Below, in pieces: positions 45,025 through 54,587 of a stretch of 64,000 bases of DNA (positions within the stretch are counted from its first letter, which is position 1; every line of letters begins with the position of its first letter). Both the position numbers and the translations under genes were made by a program. The DNA lies in the NCBI GenBank assembly GCA_902802305.1, contig CADCLG010000001.1:289698-353697 (forward strand), given 5' to 3'. This stretch comes from an uncultured Spirochaetaceae bacterium (lineage in GTDB: Bacteria > Spirochaetota > Spirochaetia > Treponematales > Treponemataceae). The notes beneath the pieces are model-generated. The model ran no database searches and was not told where the DNA came from. It was given only the letters and a program-made list of their open reading frames with translations.

Positions 45025-46854
45025 ATGAAAAGAATTATTTCTGTACTGGCAGCATTTTTAGGTATCGGTTTTATTATCTGCTTTATTTTGGGGATGGTTC
45101 AGTCTCTTCCTTCTGATGTACCGTCGAAATCTGTTTTTGTGTATAAACTTTGTCTTGGAATGGATTATTTTCTTTCCTATTTGCCTGCAATCATAATTAC
45201 AGGATTTTCAATCAGCTGTTCTGTTTATTTTGGACATAATTCAGAGGGAAGTACAAATAGATTTTCTATAGCAATGGGTAAAAGATATAAGATTGTCATT
45301 ATTTCAGCCCTTATTTCTACCTTTGTGCTTTCACTTTCCAACGAAACATTAGGAATCCTCATCAGCAGAAAAAAAGAAAATATTGTCAATCGTCCTAAAT
45401 TGATTAAAGAATATATTGATGTAGGAAACACTCTTTGCGATAACGGTTTGTATGAACGTGGTTTAGTTTATGCAAATGCCGCAATCAAACTGGATTCTTC
45501 TTCGGAAGCTGCCCGTAATCTGAGAAGTCGCTGCGAAATGGGTATTAACTGGGAAAATGTCACAGAATTACATTTGCGGACTGAAAATGTAGAATTAAAA
45601 AACAAAAGCGATGATGAGTTCAATATTGATTCTCAGAAAGTATATAATTCTTATCAGTATCTTTTAAAGGCTATTTCGGCTTTTGAAAACGAGCAGTGGT
45701 TTGACGCTCATTTTTATGCTGAAGAGGGAATAAAAATTGCTTCATCAAAAGAGCCTAATCTGGCACAGCTAAAACAGATTTCCAGTGATGCATGGAATAA
45801 TATTTCAGAAGCCCATAGCAGTAAAAAGACTGCCGGAGAAAAGATTTTTGAGGAAAAATATAAAGGTTATCTGGCCCTTATGAAAAATGAGGACTTGCAG
45901 GCTTATTATATTTTCCGCAATCTCAACGAAAATTATCCTGAACTGGATAAGGATAATGATGTTCAGTTTTATATGGAAATTGCCCGCAAAAGGGTTGAGC
46001 AAAAGTATTTCTTTATTGATGAAACTCTTGAGCTTGAAACCTTTGAAACTGCAAATGATGTGTATTTCTGCAATAAACGCGCGGACGGTTCGGAAGACGT
46101 TCTATTTTTCAAAGGAATGACTGTTCAAAAATCTGCTGGAAAAACTATTCAGTATCTGAGAGATTTCTATATCATCACTCTGCGAAACGGCGAATGGCGT
46201 CGGACCCTTCATGTTCCTTATGCAAAGGTTATGTCTCTTTCTGTAAAGGAACTTAATGAAAATGCAAAGACCTTTCTTGAAATCGATGATGAAACTGAAT
46301 ATGTCCCATATATTCTTTTAAAATCCGTTGGAAGAAATAATGAAAATCAGGTTATTGAGCCTGAATATATTTATGCAGATGGAAGAAGTGCTTCAACACC
46401 TGAATATCTGGTTTATCCTCTGTCTTATTCTTCTTTTTTATTGCTTGAAGAATCTTCTGAAAATCCAAAGACCATGTCCTTTTCTTCTCTTTATGCACTT
46501 TCAAAGGCTGCTTCCCAGTTTGGATATTCCCAGCAGATATTCACCCACATTTTTTACAACAGGGTTTTATATCCAATTTTTATCCTTGTTCTTTTTATGC
46601 TGATTGGTATTTTCAGCTGGAATTACAGAATCGGGCAGGCCTTATATTTTAAGATGTCCTGGGCTTTTATCTTTCCATTCCTGATTTTCCTTGCTTTCCT
46701 TTTTTATAAAATTGTTTTCTTTTTATTCACGATGATAAACTATATTTTTGTAAGCTTCTCAAGCATAATTACGGGGCTTGTTCTTGCGGCTCTTTTATAT
46801 GCCCTTCTGTTTATAATTTTTTCAATCTGCTTCTGGGGTTGCAAAACTGAATGA
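45025..46854 (+). CDS. Membrane protein with TPR-like central domain
   Basis: 609 residues. Three membrane helices near the N-terminus (about 5-27, 52-74, 90-112) and three at the C-terminus (about 515-605) flank a soluble region of about 400 residues. The first part of this region (about 130-300) shows TPR-like helices (NTLCDNGLYERGLVYANAAIKLDSS, AISAFENEQWFDAHFYAEEGI in two stretches); the rest is a beta-rich region with VYFCNKRADGSEDVLFFKG. Function unknown. GTGGGA precedes the ATG. Probably co-transcribed with the 44043 gene. Confidence 0.68.
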   Translation: MKRIISVLAAFLGIGFIICFILGMVQSLPSDVPSKSVFVYKLCLGMDYFLSYLPAIIITGFSISCSVYFGHNSEGSTNRFSIAMGKRYKIVIISALISTFVLSLSNETLGILISRKKENIVNRPKLIKEYIDVGNTLCDNGLYERGLVYANAAIKLDSSSEAARNLRSRCEMGINWENVTELHLRTENVELKNKSDDEFNIDSQKVYNSYQYLLKAISAFENEQWFDAHFYAEEGIKIASSKEPNLAQLKQISSDAWNNISEAHSSKKTAGEKIFEEKYKGYLALMKNEDLQAYYIFRNLNENYPELDKDNDVQFYMEIARKRVEQKYFFIDETLELETFETANDVYFCNKRADGSEDVLFFKGMTVQKSAGKTIQYLRDFYIITLRNGEWRRTLHVPYAKVMSLSVKELNENAKTFLEIDDETEYVPYILLKSVGRNNENQVIEPEYIYADGRSASTPEYLVYPLSYSSFLLLEESSENPKTMSFSSLYALSKAASQFGYSQQIFTHIFYNRVLYPIFILVLFMLIGIFSWNYRIGQALYFKMSWAFIFPFLIFLAFLFYKIVFFLFTMINYIFVSFSSIITGLVLAALLYALLFIIFSICFWGCKTE

Positions 46855-46930
46855 TACAAATCAGATACAAAACTGAATGATTGATTAAAATAATTCATAG
46901 TATTAAAATAATCTTTCGGTAGGTTATTTT

Positions 46931-47461
46931 ATGAACATTGAAGTATTAGATAAAGCAATTCGCCGTGTTCCAGACTTTCCTAAGCCTGGAATCCTTTTTT
47001 ATGACATCACAGGAGTTTTAATCAATCCTGACGCCTTTAAATACTGTCTTGATAGAATGGTAGAAATCTATAAGGATGCAGAAATTGATGCCATTGCAGC
47101 TGTCGAATCCCGCGGTTTTCTTTTTGCGGCTCCACTTGCAGAAAAATTAAAGCTTCCACTTGTTTTAATCAGAAAAAAAGGAAAATTGCCTGGTGATACT
47201 TATCAGTGCTCTTATGCTCTTGAATACGGAACTGCAACTATCGAAGTTCATAAAGCAGATGTAAAGTTAGGACAGAAGTTCCTTGTTGTTGATGATTTGA
47301 TTGCAACAGGCGGTACTCTGGAAGCATCTAAAAATCTTATCGCACAGGGCGGCGGTACTGTTACCGATTTCTTTGGTGTTATTGGTCTGCCTGCCTTAAA
47401 TTACGAAAAAGTTCTTGCTCCATGCAAGGTTACCACTCTTATCAACTTCGATGGAGAATAA
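46931..47461 (+). CDS. apt: Adenine phosphoribosyltransferase
   Basis: 176 residues, the family's usual length. Converts adenine and PRPP to AMP in purine salvage. The PRPP-binding motif is FLVVDDLIATGGTLEAS; other marks are VPDFPKPGILFYDIT at the N-terminus, AVESRGFLFAAPLA and VLIRKKGKLPG. TAGG lies ahead of the ATG. It is followed 21 bp later by asnA on the same strand. Confidence 0.95.
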   Translation: MNIEVLDKAIRRVPDFPKPGILFYDITGVLINPDAFKYCLDRMVEIYKDAEIDAIAAVESRGFLFAAPLAEKLKLPLVLIRKKGKLPGDTYQCSYALEYGTATIEVHKADVKLGQKFLVVDDLIATGGTLEASKNLIAQGGGTVTDFFGVIGLPALNYEKVLAPCKVTTLINFDGE

Positions 47462-47482
47462 TTAAACAATAAGGAAACAAAA

Positions 47483-48514
47483 ATGATTAAACTTCCCGCA
47501 AAATATAAGTCGATTCTGGACACAAAAGAAACAGAACATGCAATTGTTGCAATCAAGGATTTTTTTCAGCTTGCACTTTCAACTGAATTAAACTTAACTC
47601 GCGTAACTGCTCCTTTGTTTGTAGGGGCAGGTACTGGTATAAATGATGACCTCAATGGGGTTGAACGCCCGGTAACTTTCCCGGTAAAAAGTCTCAACGA
47701 ACAGAAAATGGAAATTGTTCAGTCGCTTGCAAAATGGAAGCGTCTCAAGGTTACAGATTTAAAGCTTGACCCAGGCTTTGGTATTTATACAGATATGAAT
47801 GCCCTTCGTCCGGATGAAGATTTGGATCCAATTCATTCCATTTATGTTGACCAGTGGGACTGGTGTATTGCAATTGATCCTTTGGATAGAAATGTTTATT
47901 TCCTTCATGAAATTGTAAAAAAGGTTTACCGCTGTATTCAGAGAACTGAGTTCTTCTTGTATGACCGCTATCCAAAAATTAAGCCAATCCTTCCTAAAGA
48001 AATAAAAATTCTTTATGCTGATGATTTACAGAAGCTTTATCCAAAGCTGACTCCAAAAGAGCGCGAAGATAAAGTAACAAAAGAATATGGTGCAGTATTT
48101 ATCACAGGTATCGGTGGTAAACTTCCTGATGGTAGCATTCATGACGGACGTGCTCCTGACTACGATGACTGGATTACAGAAAGTGGCGACGGTCACCGCG
48201 GTTTGAATGGTGATATTCTTGTATGGAATCCTGTTTTGGACAGCGCTTTTGAGCTTTCTTCAATGGGTATTCGTGTAAGCCCGGAAAGTCTTAAAGCCCA
48301 GCTGGAAGAACGTGGTTGTCCTGAACGCGCTAAGTTTGAATTCCACAGCAAATTGCTTAAAGGTGAATTAACCCAGACTTTAGGTGGTGGAATTGGTCAG
48401 TCTCGCCTCTGCATGTTCCTTTTGCGCAAGGCTCATATCGGCGAAACTCAGGTAAGTGTTTGGACTGACGAAATTAAAAAGGACTGCAAAAAGCGCGGAA
48501 TTGTCCTGCTTTAA
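47483..48514 (+). CDS. asnA: Aspartate-ammonia ligase (asparagine synthetase A)
   Basis: 343 residues. Makes asparagine from aspartate, ammonia and ATP using a class II synthetase-like fold. Marks: VTAPLFVGAGTGINDDLNG, DMNALRPDEDLDPIHSIYVDQWDW as a region, and GGGIGQSRLCMFLLRKAHIGE at the C-terminus (split motif). AAGGAAAC precedes the ATG. Its stop lies 7 bp before the next start. Confidence 0.96.
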   Translation: MIKLPAKYKSILDTKETEHAIVAIKDFFQLALSTELNLTRVTAPLFVGAGTGINDDLNGVERPVTFPVKSLNEQKMEIVQSLAKWKRLKVTDLKLDPGFGIYTDMNALRPDEDLDPIHSIYVDQWDWCIAIDPLDRNVYFLHEIVKKVYRCIQRTEFFLYDRYPKIKPILPKEIKILYADDLQKLYPKLTPKEREDKVTKEYGAVFITGIGGKLPDGSIHDGRAPDYDDWITESGDGHRGLNGDILVWNPVLDSAFELSSMGIRVSPESLKAQLEERGCPERAKFEFHSKLLKGELTQTLGGGIGQSRLCMFLLRKAHIGETQVSVWTDEIKKDCKKRGIVLL

Positions 48515-48521
48515 TCAGATT

Positions 48522-49511
48522 ATGCAGAAGCAGTATCAATTTTCATCTGAGCAGTTAGAATCTCAAATTCCTCATTTACAGGAAAAAGGAATTACTGAAT
48601 TTTCTGTTCATGATGAAAAAATTGCAGTAAACAAAAAACGAATAATTCAATTGATTGATTTGTTCGCTGAATATGCTCCGGACCTTTATGTTTCTTTTTT
48701 AATTGATGCTTCTGTTGTTGATAAAGAACTTGTGTCAGCCGCAGAAAAAATCTTCTGTTCCTTTGACATTCCTCTGAAAGCTACCGAAAAGGGCGGAAAA
48801 CTTTTATTCGATAAAAAATTCTACAGTAATAAATCCCGGCTTTTAAATGATTCCGGACTGATTTTTGGTTTTCAGCTTTCTTATGCAGACCTGCCGGGGG
48901 ATTCCTTAAAAAACTTTATGGAACGCATGGATTTTGCAATCCAGCAGTATCCTAATCATCTTGATTTTCCCCAGACCGAAAATGCTGATTTAGCAGCTAC
49001 AGCAAAAGTGAGCGGACTTTTTTCTGCCCAGGATATTCGTTATGCTCGAGACCTCTCTTTTGCCTGCAGAACTTTTTATTCGGCGGGAAGAGCTGTCCCA
49101 TGGATGCTTTCTGTCCTAAAACCGCTAAAAATCTATCCGTCACGTTTTTTTGCTGATTTTTCTGAGTGGCAGCGCTGTAACAATTGTGATTTTAAGAGCG
49201 GCTTCAATCCCGAGGCTGCTGACCATAAAGAAATAGAAAAAATGCAGCTTTTATTTCTGGAACAAAAATATGAAGAAAAAAAATGTTCTGATTTGTTTCC
49301 AATAGTTCAGGATATAGTAAAGATCAATGGAGCCATGTCACGGCTTTCTGGAGAAGGAAGTGAAGAAATAATAAGGACTTCCTATAATCCGGAAGATTTA
49401 TTAAGCCCAGAAAGTATGGATTTAGTCAGTTTTTCAGAAAATGTCTGCATGGAAGAGTGCAGTGTAAAAATCTTTGCCGGTCAATACGGCCCCGATTTCG
49501 CCCTCCTCTAA
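48522..49511 (+). CDS. Radical-SAM-barrel-like protein without the Fe-S motif
   Basis: 329 residues from the ATG at 48522; an earlier in-frame start at 48456 lies within asnA. I find a weak but ordered likeness to B12-binding radical SAM proteins: FSVHDEKIAVNKKRIIQLI resembles the barrel strand and helix after the cluster, FGFQLSYADLPGDSLKNFM matches their AGLPGDT segment, and YARDLSFACRTFYSAGRAVPW their C-terminal helices. The CxxxCxxC cluster and the N-terminal B12 domain are absent. A lone RCNNCDF lies near residue 230. It may be a decayed or repurposed member. No Shine-Dalgarno stands out; the gene follows asnA closely and precedes an RluA gene. Confidence 0.55.
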   Translation: MQKQYQFSSEQLESQIPHLQEKGITEFSVHDEKIAVNKKRIIQLIDLFAEYAPDLYVSFLIDASVVDKELVSAAEKIFCSFDIPLKATEKGGKLLFDKKFYSNKSRLLNDSGLIFGFQLSYADLPGDSLKNFMERMDFAIQQYPNHLDFPQTENADLAATAKVSGLFSAQDIRYARDLSFACRTFYSAGRAVPWMLSVLKPLKIYPSRFFADFSEWQRCNNCDFKSGFNPEAADHKEIEKMQLLFLEQKYEEKKCSDLFPIVQDIVKINGAMSRLSGEGSEEIIRTSYNPEDLLSPESMDLVSFSENVCMEECSVKIFAGQYGPDFALL

Positions 49512-49534
49512 ATCGTCGAACCCCAAAACCTAAA

Positions 49535-50485
49535 ATGCAGAAAATTGAATTAAAAACGACAGATAAAATTTTGCTCGACCAATATTTAAAAGCGGAACTT
49601 CCTGCAGTCCTTTCTCAGTACGAGCTGTCAAATTCAAAAATTCGCCGTCTAATTATCGCGGGCGCAGTTTCTGTCAACGGAAAGCAAATCTTCCGTCCCT
49701 CTTTTGAGTTACGGGGCAGCTCTCTGGTTCAGATAAAATTCGACAAAGAAAAATTCTTTTTTGAAAAACAGCCGGATGACATCAAGTTTGAGATGACAGA
49801 AAAAAACGTTCTTTTCGAGGACGACAATCTTATTTTTGTAAATAAACCAGCTTTTTTCCCGGTTGAACAGACAATTACCGGCAACCGTGCAAATCTTCAC
49901 GACGCTCTTGTTGATTATTTATGGAAGAAAAATCCTTCTTTAAAAAATCCACCCTATGTTGGAATCATGCACCGTCTTGACCGCGACACAAGCGGAATAA
50001 TTCTTTTTACCAAAAACCGTGCAGTAAACAAAGAAATCCAGCAGATGTTTGAAAATCATGATTTTATCAAGGAATATTTTGCCCTTGTATGCATTGATGG
50101 CTGTGACAGAACAGGAAAGAACACAACACAACTGCCAGATTCATTTACAGTAGAAAAATACATGGGAAGAATCAGTCCCAAAAGTCAGGCTGGAAAATGG
50201 GGAAGTCTTCCTCAAAGCAGGGGAGGCCTCTATTCAAAAACTGATTTTACCGTGATAAAAGAATGCCTTGTCGAAGGAAAAAAGTGTGTACTCATCAAAT
50301 GCTCGCTTTATACAGGTCGCACCCATCAAATCCGCGTGCATTTAAGCGAAATGGGCTTCCCGATTCTTGGAGACCGCTTGTACGGAGGCAAATCAGCCCA
50401 AAGACTTTATCTCCATTCCGCAAGATTAAGCGCCCCCGAAAAGTTCGATGTTTTCTGCAAACCAGACTGGGGGAAAATTAATTAA
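49535..50485 (+). CDS. RluA-family pseudouridine synthase with S4 domain
   Basis: 316 residues from ATG 49535; an in-frame start at 49457 overlaps the preceding gene and encodes a basic stretch unlike the family. The S4 RNA-binding domain (about 12-70: KIRRLIIAGAVSVNGKQIF) is followed by the catalytic domain with the Asp in GIMHRLDRDTSGI and the C-terminal RTHQIRVHLSEMGFPILGD. It isomerises uridine in rRNA or tRNA. RluC, RluD or TruC-type specificity is not resolved. Confidence 0.9.
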   Translation: MQKIELKTTDKILLDQYLKAELPAVLSQYELSNSKIRRLIIAGAVSVNGKQIFRPSFELRGSSLVQIKFDKEKFFFEKQPDDIKFEMTEKNVLFEDDNLIFVNKPAFFPVEQTITGNRANLHDALVDYLWKKNPSLKNPPYVGIMHRLDRDTSGIILFTKNRAVNKEIQQMFENHDFIKEYFALVCIDGCDRTGKNTTQLPDSFTVEKYMGRISPKSQAGKWGSLPQSRGGLYSKTDFTVIKECLVEGKKCVLIKCSLYTGRTHQIRVHLSEMGFPILGDRLYGGKSAQRLYLHSARLSAPEKFDVFCKPDWGKIN

Positions 50486-50616
50486 GAATTAATAATTTAC
50501 AATGCATAATTAGGTTAAATTTTTAGTTTTGAAAAGAGATTCTAAGAATTGGCGTAAGTGAATTCTCAGACGAAACTGATTATGGATTAAAAAATTATTT
50601 TTTTTGCAAAAAAATG

Positions 50617-50643
50617 TTGACGATTGAAGGAAGAAATTATTAT
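50617..50643 (+). promoter_or_regulatory. Possible promoter of grpE-dnaK-dnaJ
   Basis: TTGACG (50617-50622), 15 bp, TATTAT (50638-50643), 42 bp before the grpE ATG. The spacing is short and the region is AT-rich. No CIRCE inverted repeat (TTAGCACTC-N9-GAGTGCTAA) is seen, and no hrcA precedes grpE. The rest of the gap 50486-50684 holds nothing clear. Confidence 0.35.
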
Positions 50644-50684
50644 TTTTTTATATGTAAATAAAAGAAAAGAGGAATTGATTGTAG

Positions 50685-51323
50685 ATGTCAGACAAGAAAG
50701 AAACTTCTGAGATTGAAAATGAAGAAAAAAAAGAAGATGTAGAGACAAAAGCAGAAAAAACTGCTGAAAATACATCAGACGAAAATCAATCTCAAGAGAC
50801 AGAGACACAATCTCAAGAAAATGAAGCAAATGCTTCAGAAGAAAAAAAAGAAGAGACTCCGGAAGAAAAAATTGCCGCATTAGAAGCAGAAGTTGCAGAC
50901 TTAAAAGATCAGTTGCTTAGACGAGCAGCAGATTTTGATAATTATCGTAAGCGAATGATAAAAGAAAAGCAGGAAACTTATGATTATGCCAATGCAGCTC
51001 TGCTTTCTGATTTATTGGACAGTCTTGATAACTTTGACCGTACTCTGGATGCTGCCAAAGACGCAACAGATGCAAAATCAATTGCTGACGGCATCAGAAT
51101 GATTAACAACAATCTTGTTAAAATGCTTGAAGATAAGTATGGTCTTTGTGGTTATGGTTCAGAAGGAGATGAGTTTAATCCTGATGAACATGAAGCTATT
51201 GGCCGTATGGAAGACGAAAATGCAGACAAGGAAACATTAGCTCAGGTATATCTTAAAGGATATAAATTAAAGGATAGGATAATTCGCCATGCAAAAGTAA
51301 TGGTGAAGGTACCTAAACAGTAA
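50685..51323 (+). CDS. grpE: Nucleotide exchange factor GrpE
   Basis: 212 residues. The first 60 are a Glu/Lys-rich disordered tail (longer than in E. coli GrpE), then a coiled coil (EEKIAALEAEVADLKDQLLR) and the head domain with ADFDNYRKRMIKEK, LLDSLDNFDRTL, FNPDEHEAIGRM and GYKLKDRIIRHAKVMV. It releases ADP from DnaK. AGAGGA lies ahead of the ATG. First gene of the grpE-dnaK-dnaJ cluster. Confidence 0.95.
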   Translation: MSDKKETSEIENEEKKEDVETKAEKTAENTSDENQSQETETQSQENEANASEEKKEETPEEKIAALEAEVADLKDQLLRRAADFDNYRKRMIKEKQETYDYANAALLSDLLDSLDNFDRTLDAAKDATDAKSIADGIRMINNNLVKMLEDKYGLCGYGSEGDEFNPDEHEAIGRMEDENADKETLAQVYLKGYKLKDRIIRHAKVMVKVPKQ

Positions 51324-51359
51324 CATAAATTAAGGAAATAATTAAACGAGGTGAATAGA

Positions 51360-53333
51360 ATGGGTAAAATTATTGGTATTGACTTAGGAACAACAAACTC
51401 TTGTGTAGCCGTAATGGAAAACGGTGAACCAGTTGTAATTCAGAACTCAGAAGGAGGAAGAACAACTCCTTCAATTGTTGGTTTTACCACAAAGGGAGAC
51501 AGAATTGTAGGTGCTCCTGCTAAAAACCAGATGGTAACAAATCCAAAAAATACAGTTTATTCTGTAAAACGACTTATTGGTCACAGATTCAGCGAATTAC
51601 AGGGAGAAGCAACAAAACTTCCTTATACAGTTGTAGATAACGGCCAGGATGTTCGTGTAGAAGTAGACGAAGCTGGAAATAAAAAGCGCTATAGCCCACA
51701 GGAAATCTCTGCATTCATTCTTCAGAAAATGAAGAAAACTGCAGAAGATTATCTTGGAACAGAAGTTACAGAGGCTGTAATTACAGTTCCTGCTTACTTC
51801 AACGATTCTCAGCGACAGGCTACAAAAGATGCCGGAAAGATTGCTGGTCTTGATGTAAAACGAATCATCAACGAACCTACAGCCGCTGCACTTGCTTTTG
51901 GTTTCAATAAAGACCAGTCTAAGGAAAAAACAATTGCTGTTTATGACCTTGGTGGTGGTACATTTGATATTTCTATTCTCCAGCTTGCTGACGGTGTATT
52001 TGAAGTTCTTTCTACAAATGGTGATACACATCTTGGTGGCGATGACTGGGACCGTGTAATTTCTAACTGGCTTATTGATGAGTTCAAACGCGATACAGGC
52101 ATTGATTTGTCAAAGGATTCAATGGCTATGCAGCGTCTCCGTGAAGCAGCAGAAAACGCAAAAATCAGTCTTTCTAACCAGACTACAACAGATATTAATC
52201 TTCCATTTATTACAGCAGATGCAACAGGTCCAAAACACTTGCAGAAGTCTTTGACTCGTGCTCAGTTTGAACAGATGACAGATAATCTCTTTGAACGCAC
52301 AAAGGAGCCTTGCCGCAAAGCATTGTCAGATGCAGGTCTTACATCAGATAAGATTGACGAAGTTCTTTTGGTTGGTGGTTCATCTCGTATGCCAAAAGTT
52401 CAGGAAGTTGTAAAAGCAATTTTCGGTAAGGAAGGAAGTCGTGCAGTAAACCCAGATGAAGCTGTAGCAGTTGGTGCTGCAATTCAGGGTGGTATTTTGA
52501 ATAAGGATGTAAAACAGGATATCCTTCTTCTTGATGTAACTCCACTTTCTCTTGGAATTGAAACAATGGGTGGTGTATTTACAAAACTTATTCCACGAAA
52601 TACAACAATTCCTTCAAAGAAGAGCCAGATCTTCTCTACAGCAGCAGACGGACAGACAGCAGTTTCTATTCACGTACTTCAGGGTGAACGCGAAATGGCA
52701 GACCAGAACAGAACTCTTGGTCGCTTTGACTTGGTTGGTATTCCAGCCGCTCCTCGTGGAGTTCCTCAGATTGAAGTTACATTCGATATCGACGCTAACG
52801 GTATTGTTCACGTATCTGCAAAGGACCTTGGAACTGGAAAAGAGCAGCATATCCAGATTACTTCTTCTTCTGGATTGAGCGATGCTGAAATCGACAAGAT
52901 GGTAAAAGATGCAGAAGCAAATGCTGCAGCTGATAAAGCAAAACGCGAAAGTGTAGATGCTCGCAACGAAGCTGATTCAATGATTTATGCAACAGAAAAA
53001 TCAATCAAGGAACTTGGTGACAAGATTGATGCTGCAGAAAAACAGAAGGTTGAAGATGCAATTGCAGCCCTTAAACAGGCAATGCAGGGCGATAATACAG
53101 AAGATATCAAGGCAAAGACAGAAGCTTTGAAGACTGCTTCTTACAAAATTGCAGAAGAACTTTATAAACAGCAGGGGGCCGCTGGTGCAGCAGGTGCTGG
53201 TGCTCAGCCAGGTCCAGATGCAGCAAACAATGCAGGTGCTGATGCTGGTGCAGATAATTCTTCAGCAGGTTCAAATGGCGGATTCAACAAAGGTTCTGCT
53301 GATGATGTAGATTACGAAGTAAAAGACGAGTAA
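51360..53333 (+). CDS. dnaK: Chaperone DnaK (Hsp70)
   Basis: 657 residues from ATG 51360 ([14 protein letters not shown]), with GAGG ahead; a GTG at 51351 is less likely. The ATPase domain has [29 protein letters not shown] and [13 protein letters not shown]; the substrate domain follows, with a lid and a Gly/Ala-rich C-terminus ending DVDYEVKDE. It binds unfolded segments in an ATP cycle with DnaJ and GrpE. It lies 36 bp after grpE. Confidence 0.97.
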   Translation: MGKIIGIDLGTTNSCVAVMENGEPVVIQNSEGGRTTPSIVGFTTKGDRIVGAPAKNQMVTNPKNTVYSVKRLIGHRFSELQGEATKLPYTVVDNGQDVRVEVDEAGNKKRYSPQEISAFILQKMKKTAEDYLGTEVTEAVITVPAYFNDSQRQATKDAGKIAGLDVKRIINEPTAAALAFGFNKDQSKEKTIAVYDLGGGTFDISILQLADGVFEVLSTNGDTHLGGDDWDRVISNWLIDEFKRDTGIDLSKDSMAMQRLREAAENAKISLSNQTTTDINLPFITADATGPKHLQKSLTRAQFEQMTDNLFERTKEPCRKALSDAGLTSDKIDEVLLVGGSSRMPKVQEVVKAIFGKEGSRAVNPDEAVAVGAAIQGGILNKDVKQDILLLDVTPLSLGIETMGGVFTKLIPRNTTIPSKKSQIFSTAADGQTAVSIHVLQGEREMADQNRTLGRFDLVGIPAAPRGVPQIEVTFDIDANGIVHVSAKDLGTGKEQHIQITSSSGLSDAEIDKMVKDAEANAAADKAKRESVDARNEADSMIYATEKSIKELGDKIDAAEKQKVEDAIAALKQAMQGDNTEDIKAKTEALKTASYKIAEELYKQQGAAGAAGAGAQPGPDAANNAGADAGADNSSAGSNGGFNKGSADDVDYEVKDE

Positions 53334-53365
53334 CAGAAAATAAATAAGAATATTGGGTAACTAGA

Positions 53366-54505
53366 ATGGCAAAGCGTGATTATTATGAAGTTTTAGGTGT
53401 CGATAAGTCAGCCTCTCAGGAAGATATTAAAAAGGCCTATAGAAAATTGGCTGTAAAATATCATCCTGATAGAAATCCTGGCGATAAAGAAGCAGAAGAA
53501 AAGTTTAAGGAAGCAACAGAAGCTTACGAAGTTCTTTCTGATGATAAAAAACGACCTCTTTATGATCAATACGGTTTTGCAGGCGTTGATGGAATGGATC
53601 AGGGCGGTGCCCAATATTCTCACGCATACCAGGATTTCAGCGACTTGTTTGGTGGAGCTGGTGGCGGTTTCAGTGATATCTTTGACAGTATTTTTGGTGG
53701 CGGCTTCAGCAGTGGTTCAAGACGTCAGAGGGGAGGGGCTGTTACAGGTGCCAACCTTCGATATGATTTATATCTTGGATTTAAAGAAGCCGTATACGGA
53801 ACTTCAACCGATATTCATTTTAAACACAATGAAACCTGTGAATCCTGTCATGGAACAGGTGGAGCCGCTGGTTCTGCAAGAAAAACTTGTCCAACCTGTA
53901 ATGGTGCTGGTCAGATAAGACAGGGCAATGGTTTCTTTACAATTCAGCAAACCTGTCCAAAGTGTGGTGGAAAAGGAACTGTTATTGATAAGCCTTGTCC
54001 GGACTGTCGTGGTTCAGGCCACCAGTTAAAGAATAAAAAAATGTCATTAAAGATTCCGGCAGGAACAGATAACGGAAAACGCATTATAATTCCTGGACAG
54101 GGAGATGCTGGTGAAAACGGTGGACAGCCTGGAGATCTTCATGTAATTATTCATGTTGAGTCTCATCCATTGTTTGAACGCAGTGAACAGGATTTGTATT
54201 GTGCAGTTCCAATTTCTATGTCTCAGGCTGCTTTAGGCTGTGACATCACAATCAATTCTCTTGATGATAAAAAAGTCTTGATTAGAGTTCCTTCGGGTAC
54301 TGCAAATGGTAAACTTCTCCGCATTAAAGGAGAGGGTGTACCTTATGCTAACGGTACACGAAAAGGTGACTTGTATATTAAGATTATGGTTCAGATTCCT
54401 CAGCATCTTTCCCCTAAACAGAAAGATTTGTTAAAAGCATATATGGAACTGGAAAATCCTTCGGAAAATCCAAATCTTATCCCCCTTTCTGAGCTGGAAC
54501 GATAA
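53366..54505 (+). CDS. dnaJ: Chaperone DnaJ (Hsp40)
   Basis: 379 residues. J domain (1-70) with the HPD tripeptide in KYHPDRNPG, a Gly/Phe-rich region, four CxxCxGxG zinc repeats ([32 protein letters not shown]) and a C-terminal substrate domain. It delivers clients to DnaK and triggers ATP hydrolysis. It is 32 bp after dnaK. A sigma-28-like promoter begins 17 bp after its stop, so the downstream phosphatase genes probably form a separate unit. Confidence 0.97.
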   Translation: MAKRDYYEVLGVDKSASQEDIKKAYRKLAVKYHPDRNPGDKEAEEKFKEATEAYEVLSDDKKRPLYDQYGFAGVDGMDQGGAQYSHAYQDFSDLFGGAGGGFSDIFDSIFGGGFSSGSRRQRGGAVTGANLRYDLYLGFKEAVYGTSTDIHFKHNETCESCHGTGGAAGSARKTCPTCNGAGQIRQGNGFFTIQQTCPKCGGKGTVIDKPCPDCRGSGHQLKNKKMSLKIPAGTDNGKRIIIPGQGDAGENGGQPGDLHVIIHVESHPLFERSEQDLYCAVPISMSQAALGCDITINSLDDKKVLIRVPSGTANGKLLRIKGEGVPYANGTRKGDLYIKIMVQIPQHLSPKQKDLLKAYMELENPSENPNLIPLSELER

Positions 54506-54522
54506 ATAATATTGAATAATTT

Positions 54523-54550
54523 TACACTTTTTTCCCATTTCTGCCGATAA
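54523..54550 (+). promoter_or_regulatory. Sigma-28-like promoter of the phosphatase operon
   Basis: TACACTTT (54523-54530), 12 bp, GCCGATAA (54543-54550). The -10 matches the flagellar sigma-28 consensus exactly, and the -35 matches 6/8. It lies 37 bp before the ATG at 54588. Confidence 0.6.
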
Positions 54551-54587
54551 TATGGTACAATAGTAGTACTGTATTTTTGAGGTGAAT

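Noticed and set aside
50486..50684. CIRCE/HrcA operator before grpE
   Set aside because: I looked for TTAGCACTC and its inverse at 9-bp spacing and found neither.
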